Part shown: positions 51,896-61,238 of the stretch, piece by piece
Numbering within the stretch: the first letter of the stretch is position 1
Layout of the letters: the number at the start of each line of letters is the position of its first letter
Program-made: the position numbers and the translations under genes
DNA from: Thalassospira sp. MCCC 1A01428
GTDB taxonomy: Bacteria; Pseudomonadota; Alphaproteobacteria; Rhodospirillales; Thalassospiraceae
Direction of reading: 5' to 3'
Assembly (NCBI RefSeq): GCF_002115825.1
Contig: NZ_JFJZ01000001.1
Coordinates: forward strand, 124,001 to 188,000
DNA length: 64,000 bases
The notes under the pieces: model-generated
What the model was told of the DNA's origin: nothing
Database searches by the model: none
The model's input: only the letters and a program-made list of their open reading frames with translations

Positions 51896-52671
51896 GCGAT
51901 CCCCGTAAAATCAGGTGACGGGGTAGATCTGCTTTTGTGTGTTTTACCAGCGGCGTTACCCTGATTGGCGCCACTTTGGCGAGTGTCGCCTGTGTCCGCG
52001 GTTATGCCGTGGTTTTCATCATCGGTGGTTAGCCAGTCAAACATTGGCATGGCAAATTCATCAAGATCAACACTGCGCGGTTTGGCAACATCCAGATCAA
52101 TATGGGTCGAATAAACCACAATGCCGCCGCCTGCGCGAAATTCATCAATGATCCGGGCCAGGTCGGCACAGGATTCGCGGTCCAGCCCAACGGTTGGTTC
52201 ATCAAGCAGCCAAAGGTCGCTTTCGCCAATCAGAATACGGGCAAGGGCGGTTCGGCGTTTTTGACCACTGGATAAAAACCGGCCGCTGGTTTTTGCCAAA
52301 TGCAAAATGCCCAGCGCCTTTAACGCATGATCAATGGCCGCGTCGCTGTTATCGACATCACGCAAGCTGGCCCACAGGCGCAAATTATCGCGTACGGTCA
52401 GGACCGGCTTAACGGCATCCTGATGGCCAAGATATTGTAAACGGGCGCGATGGGCGGGTAAATCGGTGCGAATATTTTCGCCTTGCCAGAAAATGGTGCC
52501 GGTCAGCGGTTCGGACAGGCCTGCCATCAGGCGCAACAGGCTGGACTTTCCTGCACCATTGCGCCCACGCAGCATCAGGGCGTCGCCCGGATGTGCCTCG
52601 AACGCCAGGTCGGCAAAAACCAATCTTTCGCCGCGGCGGCAGGTAAGATCAGAACCGCTAAAAACAATCAT
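51892..52671 (-). CDS. ccmA: Heme exporter ABC ATPase CcmA
   Basis: About 259 aa from ATG 52671, which puts the family start LTCRRGERLVF at the usual distance; an in-frame ATG six codons upstream is possible. Walker A GRNGAGKSS, a signature-like FLSSGQKRRTALARIL (canonical LSGGQ here SSGQK) and Walker B LWLLDEPTVGLD are present. The C-terminus is about 50 residues longer than usual (after VYSTHIDLDVAKPRS) and is polar and Gly/Thr-rich. First gene of the operon. Confidence 0.94.
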   Translation of the reverse strand: MIVFSGSDLTCRRGERLVFADLAFEAHPGDALMLRGRNGAGKSSLLRLMAGLSEPLTGTIFWQGENIRTDLPAHRARLQYLGHQDAVKPVLTVRDNLRLWASLRDVDNSDAAIDHALKALGILHLAKTSGRFLSSGQKRRTALARILIGESDLWLLDEPTVGLDRESCADLARIIDEFRAGGGIVVYSTHIDLDVAKPRSVDLDEFAMPMFDWLTTDDENHGITADTGDTRQSGANQGNAAGKTHKSRSTPSPDFTGIA

Positions 52672-52863
52672 CCAGTCCACACAAACCATTCACATGTCAT
52701 GCACTTCTATAACGTGAAGTGTCATGGGAATCATGCTTTATCCGACATTTGTGCAGGTGACTTTGTTTCAGGTCAATCTCCGGGCGAGAGAGCGGATGTT
52801 TTGCACATTATTTTAATAAAAACGTGTGATCCCGGTGTTTTGAAAAACCGTGGCGGTTTGGCA

Positions 52864-53634
52864 TCAATAAAAACGCGCCATTCCCGCACTGCGGATCGGT
52901 CCGCCATTTTCTTCCTGCAACAATACGGCAATGCCGCCATTGCATTCATATTCCAGGCGCACCGGTATTTCGCGTGGTTTGCCATCCCATGTGCCAAGAT
53001 CATCCAGCTCGCGCACGATATTAACATGCTTGAGGTTGCGTCCCGCATTTTCGCCGGCTTCAACATCGGTGCTGGCGTGGCGGTCAAAGCCAACCAGCCA
53101 TATTTTAAGGGGTTTGTCGGGGGTCACACCTGTTGTTGCGGCCAGTTGCACAATGCCGCCCGGTTTTTGCCCGGCAGTCTTGTCTGTTTTGATGGTTACC
53201 CATGACGCCAGCGGAGACGGCTTTTTTAATGCCGCCTTCAGGATGGCATCCTTGTGCGTTGCGCGGACCGCCCCGGCCCCGTTGATCATGATTTGCGGGG
53301 TATAAACATAGCTTTCATGCTGAAAGGCGGCATATTTTCGCTGACGGTCGGTATAGACCGGGGCGGAAAAGCGGTCTTTCCATCCCAGATAATTCCAGTA
53401 ATCGACATGGAAGGACAGCAATAGAAGATCGTCGGTTTCGCTGGAAATATCGCGCAAAACGGCATCGGCCGGGGGACAGGAGCTGCACCCTTCGGAGGTA
53501 AAAAGTTCAACAACCGCTTGCGGGGTTGTGCTGGTGGCCTGCCCTGCGGCGGCGTGGGCCGAACCGGGAACAGCAAGCGCGAGCAAAGCTGCCAGTGCGG
53601 GGCCCCACATCAGTTTGGGTGAATGTGTTTTCAT
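52864..53634 (-). CDS. DUF1223 secreted thioredoxin-like protein
   Basis: A 256-aa protein from ATG 53634, which gives a signal peptide (PALAALLALAVPGSAHAAAG). It has the DUF1223 signature VVELFTSEGCSSCPPADAVL (about residues 40-59) with a CxxC redox motif, and YWNYLGWKDRFSAPVYTDRQ (about 81-100). Function unknown; the thioredoxin-like motif and export suggest a redox role in the envelope. Same strand as the ccm operon but 190 bases upstream of it. Confidence 0.88.
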   Translation of the reverse strand: MKTHSPKLMWGPALAALLALAVPGSAHAAAGQATSTTPQAVVELFTSEGCSSCPPADAVLRDISSETDDLLLLSFHVDYWNYLGWKDRFSAPVYTDRQRKYAAFQHESYVYTPQIMINGAGAVRATHKDAILKAALKKPSPLASWVTIKTDKTAGQKPGGIVQLAATTGVTPDKPLKIWLVGFDRHASTDVEAGENAGRNLKHVNIVRELDDLGTWDGKPREIPVRLEYECNGGIAVLLQEENGGPIRSAGMARFY

Positions 53635-53904
53635 GCCCCTATCATTGCCGATTGCCCCATCACCTGCCAATCACAAGCGGTTGAAGCAACCACAGGTCAT
53701 AAAAACACGTGTTTTTTGCGTAAATGGATGCACCCTTAACCAAAGTTTTCTGCTAAAGGGAGATGTTAAAGCCGGTTTGCCCGGTGGGCAAAGGGCGGGG
53801 GCCGGATGCCTCTGCTTTTTTATTCCGATTCAAAATAAAAGCCGGTCCATCAACTCGAAAACGGGTGCGAAACGAGACCGGCAAGACAAGAGGGTTTGCA
53901 GGAA

Positions 53905-55239
53905 ATGATAAAACGTGAGCATTGGGGGTCACGCCTCGGCTTTATTCTGGCGGCTGCGGGGTCAGCTGTTGGTCTGGGAAATATCTGGAAGTTTCCCTAT
54001 ATGGCAGGCGTCAACGGGGGCGGTGCGTTCCTGCTGATTTATCTGGCGCTGGTCTTTACGATTGGCCTGTCGGTGATGCTGGCCGAAATGGTGATTGGCC
54101 GCATGGCCGAAAAAAATGCCATTGGCGCATTTAAAAAGCTGAAAGGCGGTGCCTGGCCACTGGTGGGTTTGTGCGGTGTTGCCGCTGCCTTTATGATCCT
54201 GTCATTTTACAGCGTCGTTGCTGGCTGGACGATTGCCTATATGGTCAAGGCGATCACGGGCGACATTTCCAGCAGTGATCCGGCGGTTCTGGGCGCGGCC
54301 TTTGGCGGTTTCATTGGTGGCAGCATTTCGCCGCTGGTTTATCACGCTATTTTTATGGCGCTGACGGTATTTGTTGTGTTGTCGGGCATTGGCAGCGGGA
54401 TTGAACGGGCCTCGAAAATTTTGATGCCAGCCTTGTTCGTGTTGCTTCTGGTTTTGATCGTGCGTGCAGTGACCTTGCCCGGTGCGGGCGAAGGACTGGC
54501 CTTTTTGCTTCAGCCGGATTTTTCCAAGGTTACATGGAATACGGTTTCCGATGCGCTGTCGCAGGCGTTTTTCTCGCTGTCGCTGGGTATGGGGGCCATG
54601 ATTACCTATGGGTCCTATCTGTCGAAAAAGGAAAACATTGCCGGTGCGGCTGGCTGGGTAACCCTGCTTGATACCGCAGTTGCCGTTTTGGCCGGTTTGC
54701 TGGTGTTACCTGCCGTGTTTGCCTTTGGCTTTGACCCGGCAGCAGGCCCGGGCCTGACATTTATTACGCTGCCCGCGGTGTTTGCCCAAATGCCGTTTGG
54801 CGAAGTGTTCGCTTTCCTGTTCTTCCTGTTGCTGGCGATTGCGGCGCTGACATCTTCGGTGTCGATTCTTGAAGTTGTCGTTGCCTATTTTGTCGATGAC
54901 CGGGCGATGAACCGCAAGGTGGCATCGATCATTATGGGGGTGATCATTTTCTTCCTTGGCATCCCGTCATCCCTGTCGATGGGGCTTATGGCCGATACCA
55001 AATTTTTCGGCATGACCTTTTTTGACCTGATGGACTTTATTTCCTCGAAATTGCTGCTGCCGATTGGCGGCCTGTTTATTTCGTTGTTTGTGGGCTGGGT
55101 CGTCTGGGGGGCAGCGAAGGCCGATATTGCCGCGCATAACGGCACTGTTCCGGTCTGGATCAATGCCTGGGGCATCGTTGTGAAATTTATCGCACCGCTG
55201 GCCATTGCCTTTATCCTGATCCAGGGTTTGGCTGGTTAA
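53905..55239 (+). CDS. Sodium-dependent neurotransmitter-type (NSS/SNF) transporter
   Basis: A 444-aa, about 11-12-helix LeuT-fold symporter from ATG 53905 (AGAGGG 9 bases upstream). TM1 is GFILAAAGSAVGLGNIWKFP (about residues 11-30), the unwound substrate- and sodium-binding segment. TM6 has SLSLGMGAMITYGSYL (about 223-238). It imports an amino acid or related amine with sodium. Substrate unknown. Ended by the terminator at 55267. Confidence 0.95.
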   Translation: MIKREHWGSRLGFILAAAGSAVGLGNIWKFPYMAGVNGGGAFLLIYLALVFTIGLSVMLAEMVIGRMAEKNAIGAFKKLKGGAWPLVGLCGVAAAFMILSFYSVVAGWTIAYMVKAITGDISSSDPAVLGAAFGGFIGGSISPLVYHAIFMALTVFVVLSGIGSGIERASKILMPALFVLLLVLIVRAVTLPGAGEGLAFLLQPDFSKVTWNTVSDALSQAFFSLSLGMGAMITYGSYLSKKENIAGAAGWVTLLDTAVAVLAGLLVLPAVFAFGFDPAAGPGLTFITLPAVFAQMPFGEVFAFLFFLLLAIAALTSSVSILEVVVAYFVDDRAMNRKVASIIMGVIIFFLGIPSSLSMGLMADTKFFGMTFFDLMDFISSKLLLPIGGLFISLFVGWVVWGAAKADIAAHNGTVPVWINAWGIVVKFIAPLAIAFILIQGLAG

Positions 55240-55266
55240 GACCAGGCTGATCCATCAGATGGATTT

Positions 55267-55305
55267 GGGGCGGAAACGATGGTTTGTTTCCGCCCCTTTG
55301 TTTTT
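55267..55305 (+). terminator. Rho-independent terminator after NSS transporter
   Basis: GGGGCGGAAAC (55267-55277) and GTTTCCGCCCC (55286-55296) form an 11-bp perfect stem with an 8-nt loop, followed by TTTGTTTTT. It is 27 bases after the stop codon, between convergent genes. Confidence 0.93.
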
Positions 55306-55328
55306 CGGGAATACCAGTTTGTAAATGT

Positions 55329-57959
55329 TTAGCCGGGATAGTCGGCAAACAGGTGGGCAAAGGTTTTTTCAATTTCCTCGGCCCGAACGGGACGTCCGCG
55401 CAAGAAGCCTTGTAGGAAATCGCAGTGATTTTCGCGCAGGAACTGTTCCTGTTGCAAGGTTTCGACCCCTTCGGCAATGCAGGTTTTGCCCAGGTTGTGC
55501 GCCATATTGATAATGGTCCGCACCAGTTCACTGCCGCCAATGCCCTTGCCGATATCATTGACAAAACTGCGGTCAATTTTCAGCACATCAAAGGGCACAT
55601 GGCGCAGATAACTCAGGCTGGAAAAGCCGGTGCCAAAATCATCAAGGGCAACCTTGACGCCAAGGTCACTGATGCGTTGCAGTTTACGGCAGGTATCCTC
55701 GATATCCTGCATAAACAGGCTTTCGGTGATTTCAATTTCCAGCCGGTCACCGGCCAGCCCGGTTTCATTTAACGCCGATGACACCAGATCGCCAAATTCG
55801 ATCGGGCTGTTAAATTGTTGCAAGGATGCGTTAACCGCCATTGTGATGTTATGCAGGCCGCGTTGCCGCCATTTGACAGTCTGGCTACACGCCGTGCGCA
55901 ATACCCACAGGCCGATTTCGTCAATCATGCCAATTTCTTCGGCCAGCGGAATAAATTTATCCGGGGCCAGTTCGCCATGCTTGGGATGACGCCAGCGGAT
56001 CAGGGCTTCAAACCCCGATAACATTCCGCTATTGGCAATAAACTGGGGCTGATAGGCCAAATACAGTTCGTGCCGTTCAAGGGCGTGGCGCAGGTCGGTT
56101 TCAAGGGCCAGTGTGGCGCTGCTTGCCGTGTTCATCGACCGGTTATAGTGGTTGAACCGGTTGCGACCATGATTTTTGGCCCGCAACATGGCAATTTCGG
56201 CATTGCGCAACAGCATGGTGGTGTCGTTACCATCGCGCGGATACAGGGTAATGCCCATGCTGGCGGTGATAAACAGTTCCCCGCCGGATGCCGAAAAATG
56301 AGGGTGGTTAAAAACCTCCATCAAATCCTGGGCCATGGTTTCGAGCGTGTCGCGGTCGTTTTTTTGCGGTAGCAGAATGGCGAAATCATCGGCCCCCATG
56401 CGGGCGAGCATGGCATCGGCGGGCAAGGCCCGGTTCAGGCGCCCGGCAAAATCCACCAGCACATCATCGCCGATGGCGTGGCCCAGCGTATTGTTGATGC
56501 GCTGAAAATTATCAATATCAAGCAGCAATACCGCGACGCTATCCTTGTTGCCGCGACATTCGTTTAGCGTGCGGCCCAACACGTCGATGAAACGGCGCCG
56601 GTTGGGAAAGCCGGTCAGCTCATCAAAATGTGACAGGCGGCGGATATCTTCGCTGGTTTGTTTGCGGTCGGTAATGTCGGAAAATATTCCGGCATATTGC
56701 AAAACTTTTCCTTCTTCATCGCGAATGGCGATGATGGAAAGCCATTCGGGGTATATTTCGCCCGATTTGCGCCGATTCCATATTTCGCCCTGCCAGCGTC
56801 CGGCGCGGGTGATGCTTTGCCACATGTCTTCATAAAACGGGTGATCGTGGCGGCCAGATTGCAGCAGGTTGGGGCTTTGGCCAATGGCTTCGGCACGGCT
56901 GTACCCGGTAACGCGGGTAAAGGACGGATTTACATCCTCGATCTTGCCCTGATCATCGACAATGATGATGCCATCGGGCGAACTTTCAATGATCTTGCGG
57001 CTTAGATGCAGCGATTTTTGTGCCCGCGCCAGGGCGGTGTCACGGTCTTCCATCGCATCGTGCATATGTTGCAGATAATCCTGCTCGATCGAGGCCAGAA
57101 GATCATTAAACGATAAAATTCCCAACACGTCCTGCGTGTTATTCGTCACCACCAGATGGCGAATTTGATGGTCGATCATGATCTGGCGGGCATCTTGCAA
57201 GCTGGTATGGTCGTTTACACGGCGCACCGGGCGACTGGCAATTTCCCATGCTGACCCGGAAGCACTGCGATGTACCAGATACCCGACAATATCGCGTTCG
57301 GTAACAATGCCGATTGTGGTGGTGACAGACCCGGCTTCATCCTGAAAACCTGCCAGCGTGGCGGGTGCGCGACCGGTCGGGGATTCGGAGTTTTCGGGCA
57401 AGTTGCCGGTAACCGGTTGAAAGACAATGGCGCTGTCGCATTCGCCTTCTTTCATTGCTGCCTGAAGCAGGCCGACGGGCGTGTCGCCGGGGACACTTAC
57501 CGTGTTGCGGCGAACAATTGATGCAACATCGCGCTCGCGCAAGGGGTGAATGGCGCTGGGAACGCGGATCAGGTCGCTTTGGCTGACAATCCCGACCAGG
57601 CATTCCTGATCATCGATAATGATCAGGTGGCGCAGTTTATCGCGCCGCATTCGAAATGTCGCGGCCTCGACCGAGGCATGGGCCGACATGGTGCGGACCG
57701 GCGATGACATCCAGTCGGAAATCGGGCGGAGAAAAGCGGTCGGATCTTCGGCGCTGATGGTCAGGCAGTCATGTTCTGTCCAGACGCCAACAGGCTTGTT
57801 TTCCACAGTTACAACGATCGAGCTTCGCCGTTGACGGTGCATAAGGGCAATGGCATCGCCAAGGGGCAAATCGGGATTGCAGGTCAAAACCTGGCCGTGG
57901 GTTAAGGTTCCAACACGCACCGACAGCAATGGCGCGGGGATTTTGGCGTAACTCGTCAT
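55329..57959 (-). CDS. CBS-PAS-GGDEF-EAL c-di-GMP phosphodiesterase (degenerate GGDEF)
   Basis: An 876-aa cytoplasmic signalling protein from ATG 57959. Four CBS motifs in two pairs (about residues 15-130 and 140-300) may sense adenosyl nucleotides. One PAS domain lies about 325-445 (SPDGIIIVDDQGKIEDVNPS). GGDEF domain (about 455-620): the Mg-binding DIDNFQRINNTLGH is intact but the active-site GGDEF reads GADDF, so cyclase activity is probably lost. EAL domain (about 635-870): EALIRW, the VNAS and ITES sites and DDFGTGFSSL are intact, so it should hydrolyse c-di-GMP. The degenerate GGDEF may bind GTP as an allosteric input. No transmembrane helix. Confidence 0.92.
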   Translation of the reverse strand: MTSYAKIPAPLLSVRVGTLTHGQVLTCNPDLPLGDAIALMHRQRRSSIVVTVENKPVGVWTEHDCLTISAEDPTAFLRPISDWMSSPVRTMSAHASVEAATFRMRRDKLRHLIIIDDQECLVGIVSQSDLIRVPSAIHPLRERDVASIVRRNTVSVPGDTPVGLLQAAMKEGECDSAIVFQPVTGNLPENSESPTGRAPATLAGFQDEAGSVTTTIGIVTERDIVGYLVHRSASGSAWEIASRPVRRVNDHTSLQDARQIMIDHQIRHLVVTNNTQDVLGILSFNDLLASIEQDYLQHMHDAMEDRDTALARAQKSLHLSRKIIESSPDGIIIVDDQGKIEDVNPSFTRVTGYSRAEAIGQSPNLLQSGRHDHPFYEDMWQSITRAGRWQGEIWNRRKSGEIYPEWLSIIAIRDEEGKVLQYAGIFSDITDRKQTSEDIRRLSHFDELTGFPNRRRFIDVLGRTLNECRGNKDSVAVLLLDIDNFQRINNTLGHAIGDDVLVDFAGRLNRALPADAMLARMGADDFAILLPQKNDRDTLETMAQDLMEVFNHPHFSASGGELFITASMGITLYPRDGNDTTMLLRNAEIAMLRAKNHGRNRFNHYNRSMNTASSATLALETDLRHALERHELYLAYQPQFIANSGMLSGFEALIRWRHPKHGELAPDKFIPLAEEIGMIDEIGLWVLRTACSQTVKWRQRGLHNITMAVNASLQQFNSPIEFGDLVSSALNETGLAGDRLEIEITESLFMQDIEDTCRKLQRISDLGVKVALDDFGTGFSSLSYLRHVPFDVLKIDRSFVNDIGKGIGGSELVRTIINMAHNLGKTCIAEGVETLQQEQFLRENHCDFLQGFLRGRPVRAEEIEKTFAHLFADYPG

Positions 57960-58084
57960 TAATCGGCGCAATAATTATGTAAAAACATCGAATTTGCTCC
58001 TGCGTGGGACAACGGGGGCATTGTAATCCCTAACACCTACGCAATTGTGGCGACAGGCGTTAGGAGATAGATCAATTCAAAACT

Positions 58085-58118
58085 AAAAAAACACCCCGTC
58101 AGCAGAACTGACGGGGTG
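58085..58118 (-). terminator. Rho-independent terminator after acnA
   Basis: On the minus strand CACCCCGTCAG (58118-58108) pairs with CTGACGGGGTG (58102-58092), loop TTCTG, then a seven-T run to 58085. It is 39 bases after the acnA stop. Confidence 0.95.
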
Positions 58119-58157
58119 AATTCGGTATGTGCTGATTAAACCCCTGAGGGTTTAAAA

Positions 58158-60848
58158 TCAGGCAGCATCCTTGATCATGTTGCGCAGAACGAACTGCAAG
58201 ATACCGCCGTTCTGGAAATACAGAACTTCGTTTTCGGTATCAATACGGCACACAGCAGTTGTTTCCTCGGTCGAGCCATCCTTGCGGGTGATACGAACCG
58301 TAACGTCCTGCTGCGGGGTGATGCCATCGGCGATGCCAATAACATCAAAGGTTTCCGTGCCATCCAGTTTCAGGGACTTGCGACCTTCACCATTTTTGAA
58401 CTGCAACGGCAAAACGCCCATGCAGACCAGGTTGGTGCGGTGAATACGCTCAAAGCTTTCGGCGATAACGGCCTTCACACCCAGAAGATTGGTGCCTTTG
58501 GCTGCCCAGTCGCGCGAAGAACCCGTGCCGTATTCCTGACCGGCGATAACCACCAGCGGCGTGCCTTCTTCCTGGTAGCGCATGGCAACATCATAAACCC
58601 AGCCCTGATCGGCGGACGGGTAATGAACCGAAACACCGCCTTCGGTGCCCGGGGCCATTTCGTTACGGATACGGATGTTGGCAAAGGTGCCGCGCATCAT
58701 GACTTCATGGTTACCACGGCGTGCGCCGTAGGAGTTGAAGTCACGAACGGCAACGCCGTTTTCCTTCAGGTATTCGCCTGCCGGGCTTTCTTCCTTGATC
58801 GAACCGGCCGGAGAAATGTGGTCGGTGGTGACAGAATCACCCAGGATCAGAAGCGGACGAGCGCCCTTGACGTCGGAGAAATCACCCGGTTCAGCAGCCA
58901 TATCGACAAAATAGGGCGGGTTCTGAACGTAGGTGGATTTGTTGTCCCACTCGTAGGTTTCGCCTTCGGTGATCTGGATTTCCTGCCACGGTTTCGGACC
59001 GGCAAAGATATTGTCGTAACGGTCCTTGTACATCTTGGCCGAGATCGAGGCCGCGATGGTGTCAGCGATTTCCTTGTTGGTCGGCCAGATGTCTTTCAGA
59101 TAGACATCATTGCCGTCCTTGTCCTGACCCAGCGGGTCATTGTTCAGATCAACCTTCAGGTTACCGGCAAGGGCATAGGCAACAACCAGCGGCGGCGAGG
59201 CAAGATAGTTTGCCTTCACATGCGGGCTGATGCGGCCTTCAAAGTTACGGTTACCCGACAGAACGGCGGTTACCAGCATGTCCTGGTCTTCGATGGCACC
59301 TGCGATCGGTGCGGCCAGCGGGCCGGAGTTACCAATACAGGTGGTGCAACCAAAACCGGCCACGTTAAAGCCAAGCTGATCCAGGTAATCCTGCAGACCG
59401 GCCTTTTCAAGATAGTCGGCAACAACCAGCGAACCCGGTGCGAGCGAGGTTTTAACCCACGGCTTGCTGTGCAGGCCCAGGGCAACGGCTTTTTTCGCCA
59501 GCAAACCGGCCGCAATCAGCACACTCGGGTTCGAGGTGTTGGTGCAGGACGTGATCGCAGCGATAACAACGTTACCGTCTTTCATGGCGAAATCTTCACC
59601 TTTGACATCGACGCTACGGTCGGCATCAACACCCGGTGCCATGTCGGCAAAGGTTTTGGTGAAGCTCGATACGGCATCCTTCAGAAGAACGCGGTCCTGC
59701 GGGCGTTTCGGGCCGGACAGGGCAGGTTCAACGGTGGAAATGTCGAGTTCCAGGGTGTCGGTATAAACCGCTTCATGTGCGGGGTCGCCCCACATGCCCT
59801 GTTCCTTGGCATAGGCTTCAACCAGGGCGATCTGTTCTTCGGAACGACCGGTCGAACGCATATAGTTCAGGGTTTCATCGTCAATCGGGAAGAAGCCACA
59901 GGTCGCACCATATTCCGGCGCCATGTTGCCGATGGTTGCGCGGTCCGGCAGGGACATGTGTGCCAGCGCATCGCCGTAAAATTCGACGAATTTGCCAACA
60001 ACACCTTTTTCACGCAGCATCTGAACCACACGCAGAACCAGGTCGGTTGCGGTGATGCCTTCTTTCATGGCACCGGTCAGCTTGAAGCCAACAACTTCCG
60101 GGATCAGCATGGAAATCGGCTGGCCCAGCATGGCGGCTTCGGCTTCGAGACCACCAACACCCCAACCCAGAACAGCAAGGCCGTTCACCATGGTGGTGTG
60201 GGAATCGGTGCCAACCAGGGTATCAGGATAAGCCACGGTTTTACCGTCGGCATCCTTGCCGGTCCAGACGACCTTGGCAAGATGTTCAACGTTTACCTGG
60301 TGGCAAATGCCGGCTCCCGGCGGGACAATGCGGAAATTGTTGAACGCATTCTGGCCCCAACGCAGAAATTCGTAACGTTCGCCGTTACGTTCAAACTCGA
60401 CTTCCATGTTTTTGTCGAGTGCGTCGTCGGTGCCAAAAAAGTCGATCATGACCGAGTGGTCAATGACGAGATCAACCGGTGAAAGCGGGTTCACCTTCTG
60501 GGCGTCGCCACCCATATTGACCACGGCATCGCGCATGGCGGCAAGGTCGACGACGGCGGGAACGCCGGTGAAGTCCTGCATCAGCACGCGGGCCGGGCGA
60601 TAGTTGATTTCGTGGGTGCTTTTACGCGATTTCAGCCATTCGACGACGGCTTTAACGTCGTCAGCCTTAACGGTGAAATCGTCTTCGTAACGCAAAAGGT
60701 TTTCAAGAACGACCTTTAGCGTAAACGGCAGTTTTGAAACGTCGCCGATTTTTTCGGATGCAGCTTTAAGGCTGAAATAATCGAAGGATTCATCCCCGAC
60801 CTTCAAAGTGCGGCGCGTTTGCAGGTTGTCTTTGCCACAAATGGACAT
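58158..60848 (-). CDS. acnA: Aconitate hydratase A
   Basis: An 896-aa iron-sulfur enzyme from ATG 60848, which sits behind GAGGAGG; 15 codons upstream are open but unneeded. Cluster cysteines: Cys in [10 protein letters not shown] (about residue 435), then [12 protein letters not shown] (about 501-512). Substrate residues: DLVIDHSVM (about 120-128), [13 protein letters not shown] near the C-terminal swivel domain (about 778-790). It interconverts citrate and isocitrate in the TCA cycle. In iron starvation AcnA-type proteins can bind RNA. Promoter lies in the gap to 61239. Confidence 0.97.
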   Translation of the reverse strand: MSICGKDNLQTRRTLKVGDESFDYFSLKAASEKIGDVSKLPFTLKVVLENLLRYEDDFTVKADDVKAVVEWLKSRKSTHEINYRPARVLMQDFTGVPAVVDLAAMRDAVVNMGGDAQKVNPLSPVDLVIDHSVMIDFFGTDDALDKNMEVEFERNGERYEFLRWGQNAFNNFRIVPPGAGICHQVNVEHLAKVVWTGKDADGKTVAYPDTLVGTDSHTTMVNGLAVLGWGVGGLEAEAAMLGQPISMLIPEVVGFKLTGAMKEGITATDLVLRVVQMLREKGVVGKFVEFYGDALAHMSLPDRATIGNMAPEYGATCGFFPIDDETLNYMRSTGRSEEQIALVEAYAKEQGMWGDPAHEAVYTDTLELDISTVEPALSGPKRPQDRVLLKDAVSSFTKTFADMAPGVDADRSVDVKGEDFAMKDGNVVIAAITSCTNTSNPSVLIAAGLLAKKAVALGLHSKPWVKTSLAPGSLVVADYLEKAGLQDYLDQLGFNVAGFGCTTCIGNSGPLAAPIAGAIEDQDMLVTAVLSGNRNFEGRISPHVKANYLASPPLVVAYALAGNLKVDLNNDPLGQDKDGNDVYLKDIWPTNKEIADTIAASISAKMYKDRYDNIFAGPKPWQEIQITEGETYEWDNKSTYVQNPPYFVDMAAEPGDFSDVKGARPLLILGDSVTTDHISPAGSIKEESPAGEYLKENGVAVRDFNSYGARRGNHEVMMRGTFANIRIRNEMAPGTEGGVSVHYPSADQGWVYDVAMRYQEEGTPLVVIAGQEYGTGSSRDWAAKGTNLLGVKAVIAESFERIHRTNLVCMGVLPLQFKNGEGRKSLKLDGTETFDVIGIADGITPQQDVTVRITRKDGSTEETTAVCRIDTENEVLYFQNGGILQFVLRNMIKDAA

Positions 60849-61238
60849 CAGACCCTCCTCAAGGTGGTTAAAGGGCTTGTCGTGACAAGACACCCCGACC
60901 GTCGGAGCGCCGAGCGGTGGGCTATCTGTTGACCGTGACGCGGGTCACGATACACATAAGAAGTGCGAGGGCGTTACACCACAAATCCGGGTGAAAGTCC
61001 AGACCCCGAAAAGGGTCTTTCGCGAAATCACCCTGATAACAGGGCTTTGTTAGTTCTGATAATTGTGCTGATACAACCTTATAGGCAAAAAAACGGCCGG
61101 CATTGTCTTTCTGGGGATGTTAATCGGTACGAGTCCCGATGTGGGGTCCAGGGTTTTGCCAAAATGTGGTCTTATTCTTGTGTTTTTTCTCGCTATGGTT
61201 GTTTTTAAGCGGGTTGAATCCCGAGAGAGGCACGCTGG
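60849..61238. other. Divergent gap between acnA and DUF4123 gene, with a structured segment
   Basis: About 390 bases. No gene is recognised. At 60989-61033 GGGTGA (60989-60994) can pair with TCACCC (61028-61033) around an inner AGACCC/GGGTCT stem (61001-61006 with 61013-61018). Read on the minus strand this would lie in the acnA leader; on the plus strand upstream of the secretion module. Nearer acnA, CGTGAC-CCGC-GTCACG is a further dyad. The DUF4123 gene start has GAGAGAGG 8 bases upstream. Confidence 0.45.

Noticed and set aside
53671-53904. Small plus-strand gene between DUF1223 and NSS transporter
   Set aside because: A short frame from about 53764 runs towards the transporter start, but its composition is ordinary and nothing supports translation.
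58440-60482. 680-codon plus-strand frame opposite acnA
   Set aside because: Mirror of aconitase coding sequence; no initiation signal and no domain.
60963-61060. Group II intron or riboswitch start (GTGCGAGG ... GGTGAAAGTCC)
   Set aside because: The phrase resembles the beginning of some structured RNAs, but no reverse transcriptase, domain V hairpin or known riboswitch core follows.
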